A DNA stretch of 64,000 nucleotides from Trifolium pratense. Taxonomy: Eukaryota; Streptophyta; Magnoliopsida; Fabales; Fabaceae. Shown here piece by piece: positions 23,601 through 34,830 of the stretch. The notes under the pieces are model-generated. The model was not told the origin of the DNA, made no database searches, and saw nothing but the letters and a program-made list of their open reading frames with translations. Every line of letters starts with the position of its first letter. The stretch's first letter is position 1. Both the position numbers and the translations under genes were made by a program. The stretch spans positions 27,663,838 through 27,727,837 of the forward strand of contig NC_060059.1 in the NCBI RefSeq assembly GCF_020283565.1, in the 5' to 3' direction.

Positions 23601-26600
23601 GAAGACAAACAGCCTATGTAATGTGACCTAATCCCTCCTTGTTCCTACCACTGGAACTAGTTTTAGACTTCACATTCTTAGAAAACCACTTCAGTTGTGA
23701 CTCTCTCATGTCCATGCATGGAAATCCTCATAATAAAGTAAGGTACTTCCAACCTTTTCAGTCATTCACCACTCACCACATCGAGTCGTCTCCCTCCTAC
23801 CGCTTTTATCTCCCTGTTCATCACTTATGCCACCCATGCACCTCAAAACTGTTCTTATTTGTTTCTCCATCCCCGTCATCACCTGCTCCAGGTTCTGGCT
23901 GATAGATGACTGAAGCTGCTATCAAACCTTCTCCATCAGACTTTCTACAACTATCAATCTGCTCTCAATTATTGTCAGGACCTTACATGCTCCCCATGAT
24001 TGGAAAATTCATGGTAAACTCGAGGAATATTTTCTTTCTTTTTATTTTTTTTTAAAGAAAATCCATACAAAATTAAGCAGAAGGAAATGTGTAATGTGAT
24101 AGGTTTGCATCCATTACCAATTCTGAAGGATTTATTGTTACTTTCAGTGTAATGGCAGACACCAGATCAATGGTGCGGTGATCCTGATTGATGGTTGTTA
24201 TTCAGTACCATTTGGTCTGGGAAACGCCTCATACATTTTTATTTTTCCTATATTAAAAAAATAATAATCTGATAGGTTAGTTATGTGAGATGAGTGTTAA
24301 GTTAGTTAGTTAGGCTGAGTTATTTAATAGAAATAATAAAGCATGTGGCCTATAAATAGGGAAGAGAGATTAGAGTGATCATCTTGTCATTTGTATAGAT
24401 TCGTGGCCTTGCTGGCAATGGGAAATTCTAAACTCTCTTGAATAGTTAGGGATTTTTTACACCATAAACAGGGATTTTCCCTTAATTCTTCCACTGTACC
24501 AGCTGGTTTCTATTATAATGCTGCAAAAGATAAAATCAGAGTTGATTCACTCACTCACCGACTCTTTTCCCCCTTTGCCTTATTCACATGTACATTCTTC
24601 CCCAACCACTTCCGCCTAGCCAAATTAGAATTGTTTGTCTTCAGGGAAAAATTTGCCTTTGCCCATGTTATGGTAAACCTGGTTTATCTGCCTTTTTTTT
24701 GGGTGTTCAGCTGATGGGTTTTTGCTTTGATTTTATTTGCTATTGGCATACACACTATAGTAGTGTAATTTTTTTGTTCTCTATTTAAGAAGTGTCTTGC
24801 TCTCTTTTGGTGTTTTTTCTCCATTTTTCTATGCAATATTGCAATAACATGATGTGTAGAAACTATTTGTCTTGATCAAATTTGCATTACAGGTGTTGCT
24901 GACTTTGTTGACGGAAACCGTAAGCTTTTCTCAGGGATCAGTGCATTTTTCCTCAGCCTGGTAGGACCGATTCCATTGCAGTGTTTCCTTATTTCCTTTC
25001 TCCAAGTTTTATTTTGTTGTCTTTAATTTGCATGCTTTTTCAGTTTCTTTAAATTAATTATGTCATTGCACCGGTGGTATCTCCATTTGTTGATTTTTAT
25101 TTTGAAATGCATATAGTTCTATTAACGGCACAAAGTAGAGAGGTAAGTGAGTGAGGCATCTGTTGAAATTGATTCACGAAATCCCTGTTCAAAGTGAGCC
25201 ATCTAAATATAGATAGATGACTAACTCTCAGTTTCTGGGGAATAATTATTCCTATCATGATTTGACCTTCAGAATTTTATAATTCCTTAGTTTTTTACGC
25301 GTATGTTGTATAAAGTATAAAGACAAGGATGTATCAATGGATTTTTCGTGACTGTTTATAGCCTTTGATGATATGTTTATATTTGTCGCGAGGAATACTC
25401 TTCCCTGTTTTAATTTTTGTCATCTTTGGTAACCAGGTAGTCAGAGATCAACACTCTTTGTACCGGCAAAATCATATTTTATCATCAAGGTTTTACTGGA
25501 AAATTATGGTCTAATCAAATATTATCATGCAGGTACCATGGACACAAGTGAGCAAGTCAAGGTCACTGCTGCTAATAGTGGAGCCCAAAGTTTTTCTTAT
25601 CGCTATTGGACTGGGAGCGTACGTCCAGCATGCTTGAGTTTGTTTACATTTTGGTTAATATCATGTGATAACTGCAATCTGTTGTCATTAGTTTTCAAAT
25701 ACTGATTGATTATTTTAGAAATATTAATTTAGAGTAAAAAGAAACTAACTAGATTATGCATTTCATTCTACAACTGATAGTTTATCAAAAAATGAGTTCC
25801 AATATCAATATGTAAATGTTTTATGGTCTGTGCACCTGGTGCTGTCATTTTTTACAGACACACCACAACAACTACTTTATAGTGGGTACCTTGGAGTCTA
25901 AAATAATTGATATTATCCGTTGGTAAAGTAATTAATGATCGATATAAGATTCACATCATAGAAAATCATGAGTTTGTCGAAATAACAAATCTTGATTTGC
26001 TCACTTTTTTTTCTGCTTACATGAGAGGAGCCAAATACTTTACAAACTATGTTCTGATTGCCCGTAAATGTTTAATTCTGTTTTTATGTAGGTTATTCTG
26101 TTAGGCAAGGCACAAACACTGCTCCAACATTCAAAGTGTATCACAGTAAAAGAATAAAAATAGAAATTAACTTAGTGTCTCCTGTTTGGTTAGTGGCTGT
26201 TATAGCCGTTAGAATTAGTTTAGAGTTTGGTTAGTTGTAGCCCTTGTGACAGTTGTGTTAGTTCGAGGGTCAGTTAGCAGTTAGCGTTTATAATTTGGGA
26301 GGTCTATATAAGGATTTCCAAATTTTAGTAGTAGGGGAGGAATGACCTTTGCAGATTTGACCGGATTACCAGTGTGAGCAGAGCTATTGTCTCTCATGTT
26401 CTCTTTTTCTTTTGTGATCAATGAAGCTCAGGAGTGAATAATCCCATTTCTGCCCATAAGTAATTTGGAGTTCATTAACTTTTGAAAAATGGGATTTTCT
26501 GATATTTGAAATTTATGTGATCCGTGTTACTGGTTTTAAGCAACATTGATTGAAAAATGGGAGTTTCTAACACTGGCAGTCATTTGAACATACATATATA

Positions 26601-27583
26601 GTCGTCTGATCACATGAAGTTTTGTTTAATATTTTCTTTTGCTTAATTTATTACAGAAGGCTATTTTTAGCATTGGTTAGTTAGTTATTTTCTTTCGCTT
26701 AATTTATTACAGAAGGCTATTTTTAGCATTGGTTAGTTAGTTAGGTTAGTAAACCAGTTAGGAGGTTAAGAAATTCTTTAGCACAATTAGCTCTATAAAT
26801 AAGATCATTCGATTTATAATTCACATATTATCAGTTACAATGTTACCTTCAGAGTCTTATGTTATTTACCTTTCACATGCATATGATATGGAACCATGGC
26901 ACTCTCTGATTACCAACATAATTCGTTAGAGAAAGTATTGGAGGGGGGCACTAGGGTGCAATTTAATTTGGATTAGTCACTATTAATTCATTGTTTTAAA
27001 GGACATCCAACATAGATGGAGTTATGGTAACTAACATCGACTTTCATGGTGCATTGCAGACTTCTTCATGTGACCTTATTGGTATTCAATAGCATTGCCG
27101 TCCGGAGTCTTTCAGTTATCTCAGGTGGTGAAAAATCAACTTTTTCTCGTGAAGAAAATGCCAACGCACTCATACTAGTTGCAAGCCAGGTGAAAATTCA
27201 ATCAGTATTTTCTTATTTTCTCAAGATCTACGAAATGAGTTTCAACATATAAGAGGCAATTCTGACAAAATCTATCATGAAATAGTTAGTTATCCTTCAT
27301 TTGATCTTATCTCCAAAAAAATGTTTTCATACCTTTCAGAAAACATTACCAGTAATGGTAGCAGTTATAGAGCCACTTTGCGGTGCATTTGGAGAATCTG
27401 GGTTACTGGTTCTTCCTTGTATCGCAACACATCTAATCCAGGTTATTTATCTGTTTTTTGAACAATGATTTCTAATATTTCATTCTTATGCTAACCCAAA
27501 ACTCATTGTAGATTATCGTGGACTCTTTTCTCGTAAACTTCATGCATCGCAAAGACAATCCCAATAATGTCAAGTTGGCTTAA
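14667..27583 (+). CDS. BASS4: BASS4-type plastid sodium/metabolite cotransporter
   Basis: The gene has fourteen exons: 14667-14852, 15524-15611, 15711-15818, 15929-15996, 17213-17291, 18357-18415, 18565-18633, 20414-20527, 21498-21519, 24893-24960, 25533-25618, 27060-27189, 27340-27441, 27512-27583. They join in frame to 416 residues, close to the 430-440 usual for BASS4. Residues 1 to about 60 are Ser/Arg-rich and acid-poor, as expected of a chloroplast transit peptide. The rest is a polytopic membrane domain of the bile acid:sodium symporter (SBF) family, with the segment [14 protein letters not shown] and a helix containing [12 protein letters not shown]. It is inferred to sit in the plastid inner envelope and to move an organic anion with sodium; the substrate is not known from sequence. 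Start: the first ATG in frame before the transit-like region. The 12.9-kb span is due to repeat-filled introns. Confidence 0.92.
15050..15345. repeat. Dispersed repeat in BASS4 intron 1
   Basis: The sequence contains GGATCACCCACCATTTATATC, GTCCAATAGTG and TTTTGTAGGGTTGAGTTAG, resembling segments inside the large inverted repeat at 33180-33430 and 33990-34210 (GACCACCCACTATTGGGTCG, TTTTGTAGGGTTAAGTTAAG). It is taken as a member of one dispersed legume repeat family, probably LTR-derived. Confidence 0.45.
16530..16685 (+). mobile_element. tRNA-derived SINE with ~23-bp target duplication (BASS4 intron 4)
   Basis: A SINE body ending in an A-rich tail is flanked by direct repeats of about 23 bp at 16507-16529 and 16686-16708 (one mismatch, both containing TTTGTTTATAAT). 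It carries a B-box-like GAGTTTGATTCTTAGG and then CTTGGCTAGACTTTACTTACC. The same body occurs on the - strand at 45700-45850, which supports a real family. Confidence 0.8.
17664..17799 (+). mobile_element. tRNA-derived SINE with perfect 15-bp target duplication (BASS4 intron 5)
   Basis: The 136-bp body begins GTGGGGGTTAGGTAGCTC (A-box region), has GAGTTCAAATCTCG as B box, and ends in an A-rich tail. It is flanked by perfect 15-bp copies of ATACACCCTTGAATT at 17649-17663 and 17800-17814. This is a textbook SINE insertion. Confidence 0.9.
18634..20413. other. BASS4 intron 7 with a dispersed repeat at 19330-19680
   Basis: Within this 1.8-kb intron, about 19330-19680 matches 43345-43665 in several blocks (for example AAACAAACATCTAAACATAA versus AAACAAACATCTTAACAAAA, and CAAATATTTGGTGCATAGCTC in both). 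No coding sequence was seen. The remainder is AT-rich intron. Confidence 0.5.
22020..22400. repeat. Repeat-like segment in BASS4 intron 9
   Basis: This block differs in composition from the surrounding AT-rich intron (contains GGGCAACCCTCCCTTAAAAG, TACCCAATGTGGGACTTGGG and GCCGGCCACC). It lies next to the pseudogene fragment at 22600-22953 and is probably part of an old insertion. The family was not identified. Confidence 0.35.
22600..22953 (-). pseudogene. SMI1/KNR4-like gene fragment (dead copy)
   Basis: On the - strand from ATG 22953, about 86 residues resemble the N-terminus of a conserved plant protein with a Knr4/Smi1-like domain (start MVEVDRR; later [20 protein letters not shown], followed by a phenylalanine- and proline-rich stretch). 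The frame then meets TGA at 22693-22695, where the family continues, and homology-like sequence goes on in the same frame (AVMPVGP, then DWRS) before fading. It sits antisense inside BASS4 intron 9 and includes leader-like sequence up to ~23160. It is read as a truncated, inactivated duplicate. The family call is from memory of the conserved N-terminus. Confidence 0.6.
24255..24500 (+). repeat. LTR-like segment in BASS4 intron 9
   Basis: The stretch TTAGTTAGTTAGGCTGAG, then GGCCTATAAATAGGGAAG (TATA-box-like) and a G+C-richer leader looks like an LTR or LTR remnant. No matching partner or clear target duplication was found, so this is tentative. Confidence 0.35.
26160..26460 (+). repeat. LTR-like segment in BASS4 intron 11
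   Basis: GTTAGTTCGAGGGTCAGTTAG, followed by GAGGTCTATATAAGGATTTC (promoter-like) and a downstream leader, gives the look of a Copia-type solo LTR. Edges and target duplication are not resolved. Confidence 0.35.
26631..26742 (+). repeat. 56-bp tandem duplication in BASS4 intron 11
   Basis: Two almost identical 56-bp units (26631-26686 and 26687-26742; one C/T difference) contain CTTAATTTATTACAGAAGGC and end in TTAGTTAGTT. Confidence 0.85.
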
Positions 27584-28473
27584 GGAGAGCAAATTTTAGT
27601 CATTCTGGCAGTTGGTCGCAGCATATTGTTTCCAATCTTTACTATAATTCAATTTATATAATGGATATAGTAGAAATAATCTCTAATTTCTATTCACTTA
27701 TAGAGGATTTATATTTATTTCTCTATGCTTATACCAAAGCATCAAGTAAGCAGTTCCCCTGATGGAAGTTGGTTGATAGCATATTTGGACTTTTACATGT
27801 TCTCATTCTCCAGCTGAGTGTGATGAAGTGATTAGTGAATGCTACTTTTGTTTGTATTTGGGGTAGTGAAATTTACAGAGAATTATTGGCTTTCTGAAAA
27901 GCAATGTATATTGTTCCTTTCATTGTTTAAGTTTAATTAGATTTGAGTTAAGTATATTTTGATCACTACAAAATATGAATCATTTACTTCATGCTAAAAA
28001 TTTCTTCTATAATAAAAAACATTCCTTTTTTAAAAATCCCAAAATACCCTTAATTTTTTTTTATTCAAACTCTTCTTTAATAACTTCCAAAACCAACTAC
28101 TCTAAGCCACTAGGTTTGGTCTAGTGGTGAGGGGTTTGGGTAGTACGTTATAGGTTATAAGTTCGATCCCCAGCTAATTGTAAAAAAAAAAAACCACCTA
28201 CCCTTCTTTAATTTCCAAAATCAACTACACACTAGCCATTTCTATTCATTTGTTCCATTCAATTAGTTTACACATCTTCTCCATATTTCTTCAACAAAAT
28301 TCATAAAAAAGAAATATATAAAAAATTTAGAATATAATCTTTTACACTAACTTAGCATAATAAAAAAATTGGATTACACAAACAGCTCTGACCACTAGTA
28401 ATAAATAAAGACAAACCTATTTTATATTCCAATTTTAACCCTACCTACGGTTACCAAATACAAAACATGAGTT
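27584..28473. other. 3' flank of BASS4 and a SINE copy
   Basis: Mostly AT-rich DNA with no gene seen. A + strand tRNA-like SINE lies at about 28112-28192: CTAGGTTTGGTCTAGTGGTG (A box), AAGTTCGATCCCC (B box), then poly-A. Its flanks share an imperfect direct repeat (both contain CTTCTTTAAT and CAACTAC). It belongs to the family seen on the - strand at 13877-14112 and on the + strand at 36521 and 38968. Confidence 0.6.
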
Positions 28474-29101
28474 AAGCACGGACACCGCGACACAACACGG
28501 TGACACTGTTAATGTGAAAAATATAGGACACCGACACCACTGCATATTTATAAAATATATAAATTGCGAATCAAAATATATACATGTAAATCTAAGTTGA
28601 ACAAGTTATTTCTTAAAAAAAGTTTTAAAACAAGATATGATAATATTTTACCTTGATTTATCCATCTACTTAAAAATATTGTAATCCAATTAATGTCTTC
28701 AATCCCTCGTTAATCAATATTGTTGTTTTGAAATATCTCCATTTCCATTTTTTAGGATGTTTTTAAAAATGAACTTTATTAATGGGTTCAAAATATTTTT
28801 TTCTGGATAATATTTGTCGATACTTTTTCTTTTAGAAAGAAAAGTAAAAAATCTTGTAGATATGTTTGATATCTACTTAGAAAACAATTTTTTTTTGGAC
28901 ACTTGCCCGACACGTATCGTACGAGTGTCTTACAGGTGTTATACACCGATTAAAGGAGTGTCAAAGTAAAGGAAAAATTGAGTTTTTGGGACACTGGTCT
29001 GAGCTATCCGACACATGTCTTACGCGTGTCATACGGGTGTCAGATACCGTCACGTGTCGGACACCGCGACATGCCTAATCATAGAGGTGTTCGTGCTTCT
29101 T
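28474..29101. mobile_element. GACAC-rich terminal-inverted-repeat element, copy 1
   Basis: It begins AAGCACGGACACCG and ends GGTGTTCGTGCTTCTT, which are inverted with respect to each other. Both ends are rich in GACAC/GTGTC words. The interior is AT-rich and non-coding. Shorter relatives lie in the hydrolase gene (42089-42228) and in lipoyl synthase intron 1 (51583-52022). Confidence 0.7.
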
Positions 29102-29280
29102 AGGAGTTAAGTAACTTCCAACACTTCTGTCAAAAATAAAGTAACTTCCAATGAAATGGTTTTTATCAGAATATGATCAGTCATTGAACTTGTGTGTTTA
29201 TCGGTTCAAGGTTCAATTGGTTGAATCGAGGTTCAACTAGGTTAGACTATTTTTATTAAATATATATTTTTTATATTTTA

Positions 29281-29296
29281 AATAATAATAATAATA

Positions 29297-29329
<33 letters not shown>
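29281..29329. repeat. (AAT)n microsatellite
   Basis: About 49 bp of near-uninterrupted AAT/ATA repeats. Confidence 0.95.
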
Positions 29330-29330
<1 letters not shown>

Positions 29331-29544
29331 CTAAAAGTTAGATATTATACATAATTTTACACTATTAAAAATTGAAGTCCATATAAAATTTTATAATTGT
29401 ATAATTTAAATTAAAAAAATAGTTATTGGAATAGTTGGTCATTTTTTTCTTTATATTTATTCACATAGTATTTATTTAAATTTGTTGGTAATTTACAACA
29501 AATATAAATTTAAGCGTGTTCCGTAAAATAAAATAAAGTGTTTT

Positions 29545-29685
29545 TTTTTGTTGTCAAGTAGCCTAGTGGCTAGAATTTCAGCTTTAGAGCTGAATAAGTG
29601 GGAGTACCGGGGTTCGAACCTCAGTCCTTGCAATAATATGCAATATCCCTATCAATTGAGCTATGCTATGGGGACAAAGTGTCTT
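29545..29685. mobile_element. tRNA-like SINE with palindromic B box, copy 1
   Basis: The + strand reads TAGCCTAGTGGCTAGA (A box) and GGGGTTCGAACCTC (B box). The - strand reads TAGCATAGCTCAATTG (A box) with the same B box, because GGTTCGAACC is its own reverse complement. The flanks share AAAGTGT plus a T run (29536 and 29676), suggesting a target duplication. Copies: 53367-53492 and 59143-59275. Confidence 0.7.
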
Positions 29686-29689
29686 TTTT

Positions 29690-30884
29690 AATCTCATTAT
29701 TAATAAAATAAATAAAGTTAAGTGCTTTTTGTAAATAAAAATAAGTGTGTATTTATATATGAACTACTACATGAAGTCTCACATTGGAGAAATCTAATAC
29801 CTATTGTCTTACCAATGATTATAAATAAGTCTTTGTAAACATGTTTCTTACTGCATTTGAAGTCTCTCACTTGACTGGTCATCATTTAATGTGACTTTTT
29901 GGTTGCATGAGATTTGTCCTACTCAATTTGTGGTTTTTTTGTTAATTAATTTTTTCAATTAAAAAACTAAAGTAAAATTTTACCGGTTCGGCCGGCAGGT
30001 TTGTCCAACCCACTGGTTTTTAACTGGTTCATGGCCAGTTTTCCGGTTTCAACTTTGGTTCCTAAGCAGGACAATTTTGGGGTCAAATCTGCCCGGATGC
30101 AGGCCCGGTTCCTAGTCCAATCGGTCGAACCGCGTGATATGGTTTTCACAATCTTGATTTTTATATTATCTTCCACTTTCATAAGGGAAAAGTGATTTAA
30201 AAAAAAAAAAGTAAAGTGAGAGAAAGAGAGGGTGCAAAGATGGAAAAATGGAAGTGTGTCATAGACATGTCGTGTCCTGTTATGGTGATGGAGCATTCAA
30301 CCTTTTTAACTATTCATAACACAAGCAACGCCATTAAATGATACGAAAAAAAAATTAGGGCAAAGGTATGGAATGATTTCATTTTCTTTGTCAAACTGTT
30401 AATTTTAGTTCGTGTGTTATCTGCCTCTAGCATGAGATGAGTATTTTTTTCTATTATGATTTTGTATGTTTTCATAAATACTTTTGTATTGTATGAGTAT
30501 TTTTTTCATATCATTTTGCATTGTATGAGTATTTTTTTCTATTATGATTTTGTATGTTTTCATAAATACTTTTGTAATATGAACAAAAAATAAAGAACGA
30601 CTGATTCAATGTCTAATTACCGACCCGAATCCGCTGAAACCGAGAAAAAAATTAATTGTTGGGTGGTAGCAGGTCGGGTCACAGGTTGACTAGATGAAAT
30701 AAATTGGGATAAAATAACCAATTCACGTTCTCATATAAAATAACCAATTCACGTTCTCATATAGTGGATTATTGGGCTTAATGATTGGATCAAAATGGAA
30801 GCCCAATTCACAACATATAACCATAACATTCTCAATCAGTATAAGTACCACATTCATTATGAACTTTCGAGATTGAGAGAAAGA
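29690..30884. other. Gene-poor AT-rich stretch with short repeats
   Basis: No gene was found. A ~52-bp unit (GAGTATTTTTTTCTATTATG and following bases) is repeated at about 30441 and 30527. A 26-27-bp unit containing ACCAATTCACGTTCTCAT is tandemly repeated near 30712-30765. Around 29985-30150 a G+C-richer block with short frames is of unknown origin. Confidence 0.5.
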
Positions 30885-33132
30885 GAGAATGACGAATTGA
30901 AACCCTAATTTCCGCCGCCGCTATCCCTCTCCATCGACCACCTCATCTCTATCGGGATCTTTTGTTTTGAAACCCAGAAAATAAAATGTTTGTCTCAAAG
31001 ATGTGTAAGTTTTCATACATTCGTTTTCTTCACTTGTTTGAAACCTTCTCTCATTTTTTTGATTCCCGTAATTCGGTTTCATTTTTTGTGTTAGGTTTGA
31101 CAGACTTTTCCTATGAATATAGATCCATTGAAAGGAAGGTATATGTTTGTTTAAAGTGTTCGCTATTTTAGTTTTGGTTTTAATTTTTTTTCCCTTATAG
31201 AGTTTTAATTGTTTGTTTTGTTTTTCTTTGTATGTTGTTAACCGGTTCTCTAAAGAAGAGAAAGAGTTTGATTTCAAAGAAGGTATGTGTTTTTTTTTAT
31301 TGTTAGGGTTTCGATTTTACTAGTATTTGCTATGAGAGATTAGGGATTTGCATTGAATTAGACCATCAAAACTAAAATTGGAGAATACAAACCATAAATA
31401 AAAATGAATAAACTTCAAACCTAAAATCCATTCATGTCGGTACCCATAAATTCATGAAAAATATCTTGTGACTAAAATTGCATAATAATGGAGAAAAACG
31501 AGATTTACCCTGAAATGTTGTAGTCGAACCGGGACAAAGAAGAGAGCACGTAATGTTGTTACAATATAATTTTAATGGTTACTGTTGATTAAATCATTGC
31601 AATTGATCACAATGTTAGAAAATAAGTGTTCTCATGAGGAGTCTCTCAAAGAGAATGAGGAGACCGACAAGATAAACAATCGGCAGGAGCAGTTCGAAGA
31701 TGAAGATGGTAAGATTTTTTCTTTTCTTTCTTATCTCAATTATGTAAATATTGCTTAATCCTTAATTGATGTTACAGCTTGTGGAATCACTTAAAATTCC
31801 AATGTTGGTTGGAGGCAAGCAATTCTCCGAGAGTTAATTTAGACTCTGTGTGGGAATAGGCTAGGCAGTGCTAGGCTTTGCCAAGCCTGAGCCTGACCTG
31901 TCATAGGCTTATCTTTTAAGCCCAAGCCTGACCTTTTGAAAGCCTATCTGGCCTGTTAGCCTGTTTAAAAGTCTATTTCACATGAACATATTTATATAAT
32001 TAATTATATTTATTTTTAAAGATACTTATGAACTAATAAACCAATGTCCTTTTGATATTTAACATGATTTTAAGACTTTGACTATATATGTTAATCATAT
32101 TTCAATTCTAGTTTATAATAATACATTTATATATGTGAAAAACTAATGTAGTAATAAAAAATTATTTATATTAACTTAAATAGGCCGGTCTAGTAGGCCA
32201 AAAGACCTTTTTAATGGCCTTCAGCAGGGCCTATTTAATTAAATAGGCTTATAAAAAAATCTTGGCCTGCTCTATTTAAAGAAATAGGTTGGTCTGGCCT
32301 GAGCCTATGTAGGCTAGGCCTTAAGGCCATGTAGGTCTGACCTATTCCCACCTATAGTACAGAGGTTGCCATGCCAACATGCGTCTATTATGAAATTCAA
32401 CCGAAAGTATTCCTTAATTTACGAAAGGAATTCCGGGGATTGAAGAGGGTGTGGTGAAGCTTGTAGAGCTATCCTAAAAATCCAAGGATAGTTGGAGGCA
32501 AGCGATTCTTAAGGAGGACGAAAAGGTACAATATGAGGGATGAAGAGGGCATGGTGTAGCTTGTAATGTTGTACTAAAATCCAAGGATAGTTGGAGGCAA
32601 GCGTTTCTTCGGGAGCACAAAGAGATACACTTCGGGGGCCGAAGAGGGTGTGGCGTAAAGTTATGGAGGTACCTAAAATTCCTATGGTGGCTGGAGGCAA
32701 GATCTTCAAGAGGGTGGAAGGCATTCCGAGGGTTGAAGTGGAGGTGGTAAATCTTGTGGGACTACGAAGGGTAGTTGGATGCAAGAGGAAAACTCAAACC
32801 GGGAAGCTTGCGGGTCTAGCAATGGTTGTTGGAAGCAAGTGGAGGTTGGTGTCAAGATCAATATTCATGTGAGACTTGAATTTGATCTGGTGTCTTGAAT
32901 GGTAGTTCAAGGTTAGAGAGAGCAACACACTGGTTGAATAAAGTGGAGCACATTTAAGTGACTCGTATAATTGTAATGCAGAGCTATAATGGAGATATGT
33001 GGAGACATAGATGATTGTATTTCAACAACTAAGGCTGTAGAGTTGGCGTTTAAATTTGATGATGAGAATGATTTGAGTAGTTTTCCCTTGCCTAGGCAAG
33101 ATGATTTCAGTAATGGGGGTCCTCCATTCTAG
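30885..33132 (+). pseudogene. Degenerate gene-like region with VGGK repeats
   Basis: Several exon-like pieces follow a leader rich in CCGCCGCCG (30915): 30985-31003, about 31096-31138, and 31609-31708, which has an ATG at 31611 and ends GAAGATG/GTAAGA. From 31778 on, a peptide of the form KIPMLVGGKQF recurs about four times, at 31778-31840 and in ~95-105-bp direct repeats at 32440-32790. Stops and frameshifts break the frame in the middle copies, and a MITE interrupts the first. A final open stretch near 33005-33132 encodes about 45 residues ending in a stop. The family is not recognised; I read it as a decayed or transposon-captured gene. An unrecognised functional gene cannot be excluded. 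Confidence 0.3.
31849..32352. mobile_element. MITE with GTGGGAATAGG termini
   Basis: It begins TGTGGGAATAGGCTAGGC and ends CCTATTCCCACC, giving inverted ends. The interior is full of GCCTATTT/AAATAGGC words on both strands. It lies inside the gene-like region, between an exon-like VGGK stretch and its continuation. A target duplication could not be fixed. Confidence 0.65.
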
Positions 33133-34463
33133 GTTTGTATTGTTCTTTCCTTTGTTTCCTTTTGCTGACAATAATATTTTGGTTGAGCCTAACTTAACCC
33201 TACAAAATCACCTTGTAAGCTGAGTTATGTCTATCACTTAAAACACATTTTTAGGCTATATCTTAGCCACTACCAGACTCTTAATACACTTCCTTATGCC
33301 CAGGACTAGACATTTGGAATGCTATTCGAGTGACCCAATAGTGGGTGGTCCAATGTGTCTAGGATAGATTTCGAAACCATATTAGAATATGAGTTGAGGT
33401 TAGCTCAATCCTACAAAATTAGACCTACCACGTATAAACTCATTTTCTATCAATATTTTCATCCAATGTAGGATTCTTAACTAATAATTTGTCCTTTATT
33501 AAATGACACAAAGTTTCTTACATTCTCCAATAGGAAATACCTTGGCCATAAATAATCAGCAAAGTATAGGAACGCTAATATCATCTTACATTGGACTTTA
33601 CTCCAAGTGCTTGTATTATATATATTCATCGCAGAGAAACCTTGGAAAAATAAGTTATTCAATAATCACCTGCTAATACTTTGGTGATAAAAAAATGTTG
33701 AAGATGAAAAAAAGTTGAATTAACAGGTGATTATTGAATAATTTATTTTTCCAAGGTTTCTCAGCGATGAATTGATATAATATAAGCACTTGGAGTAAAG
33801 TCCAGTGTAAGATGATATTAGCATTCCTAAACTTTGCTGATTATTTATGGCCAAGGTATTTCCTATCGGAGAATGTAAGAAACTTTGTGTCATTTAATAA
33901 AGAACAAAATATTAGTTAAGAATCATACATTGGATGAAAATATTGAAAGAAAATAAGTTCATACGTGGTAGGTTTTGGTTTTGTTGGACTGAGCTACCTC
34001 AACTCATATTCTAATATGGTATCAGAGTCTATACACATTGGACCACCCACTATTGGGTCGCTCGAATCACACTTCAAATGTCCAGTCCTGGGATAAGGAA
34101 GTGTATTAAGAGTCTCATAGTGGCTAAGATATAGCATAAAATGTGTTTTATATAAGTGGGAGACATAACTTAGCTTACAAGGTGGTTTTGTAGGGTTAAG
34201 TTAAGCTCAACCAAAATATTATTGTTAACAAAAGGAAACAAAGGAAAGAGCTATACACACCTGGAATTGAGGACCCCCATTACTGAAATCAACTTGCCTA
34301 GGCAAGGGAAAACTACTCAAATCATTCTCATCATCAAATTTAAACTTCAACTCTACAACCTCAGTTGTTGAAATGCAATCATCTATGTCCCCACATATCT
34401 ACATTATAGCTCTGCATTACAATCATATATTAGTCACTTAAATGCGCTCCACTTTATTCAACC
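32932..34463. repeat. Large inverted repeat, arms ~741 bp, 51-bp spacer
   Basis: The left arm 32932-33672 and right arm 33724-34463 are reverse complements over their full length (741 and 740 bp) with scattered mismatches and few indels; the spacer is 33673-33723. Landmarks are the inner ends AATAATCACCTG/CAGGTGATTATT, GCCTAGGCAAG in both arms, and the outer ends GGTTGAATAAAGTGG/CCACTTTATTCAACC. A TGGTATCAGAGTC at 34017-34029 resembles a Copia primer-binding site, so the arms may include LTR-derived DNA. Any read-through transcript would fold into a long hairpin. Confidence 0.9.
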
Positions 34464-34479
34464 TTGTGGCCCAGAATAG

Positions 34480-34830
34480 TTTGTTTCTAGGCCACAAGGC
34501 TGAAACGCGTGTGTGTTTGCCAATTTTTTTTTGGAAAAATTAGCTTTTTGTAAGATACTTGATTTAGATTCTGTTTTATTTTAAAGCAGATTTGGTTCTA
34601 GTTTTTAGGCATATATTTTTTCTATAAATAGAGGTTGCTATTGGTATAGAAAAATAAGAGAGTAGAGATGTAGGGAGTTCAATTAAGATTTGCCGCCAAC
34701 ACAAGGCTAGAGTTTTAGAGAGAAACAAGGGGGTTGTCTCTAGATATAATCCTAGGGTTGGGCAAATGGTTATTGAATACATCTTGGGTAGTCTAAGCCT
34801 ATGTTAGGTTGAGCGTCAGAAACAACCAAA
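34480..34830 (+). repeat. LTR-like or leader-like segment
   Basis: TTTTCTATAAATAGAGGTTG (34617-34636) looks like a TATA region and is followed by a G-rich leader-like stretch. The edges and a partner repeat were not found. Confidence 0.3.

Noticed and set aside
23639..23902. 87-codon frame in BASS4 intron 9
   Set aside because: His/Pro/Ser-rich, no homology or splice context; taken as chance.
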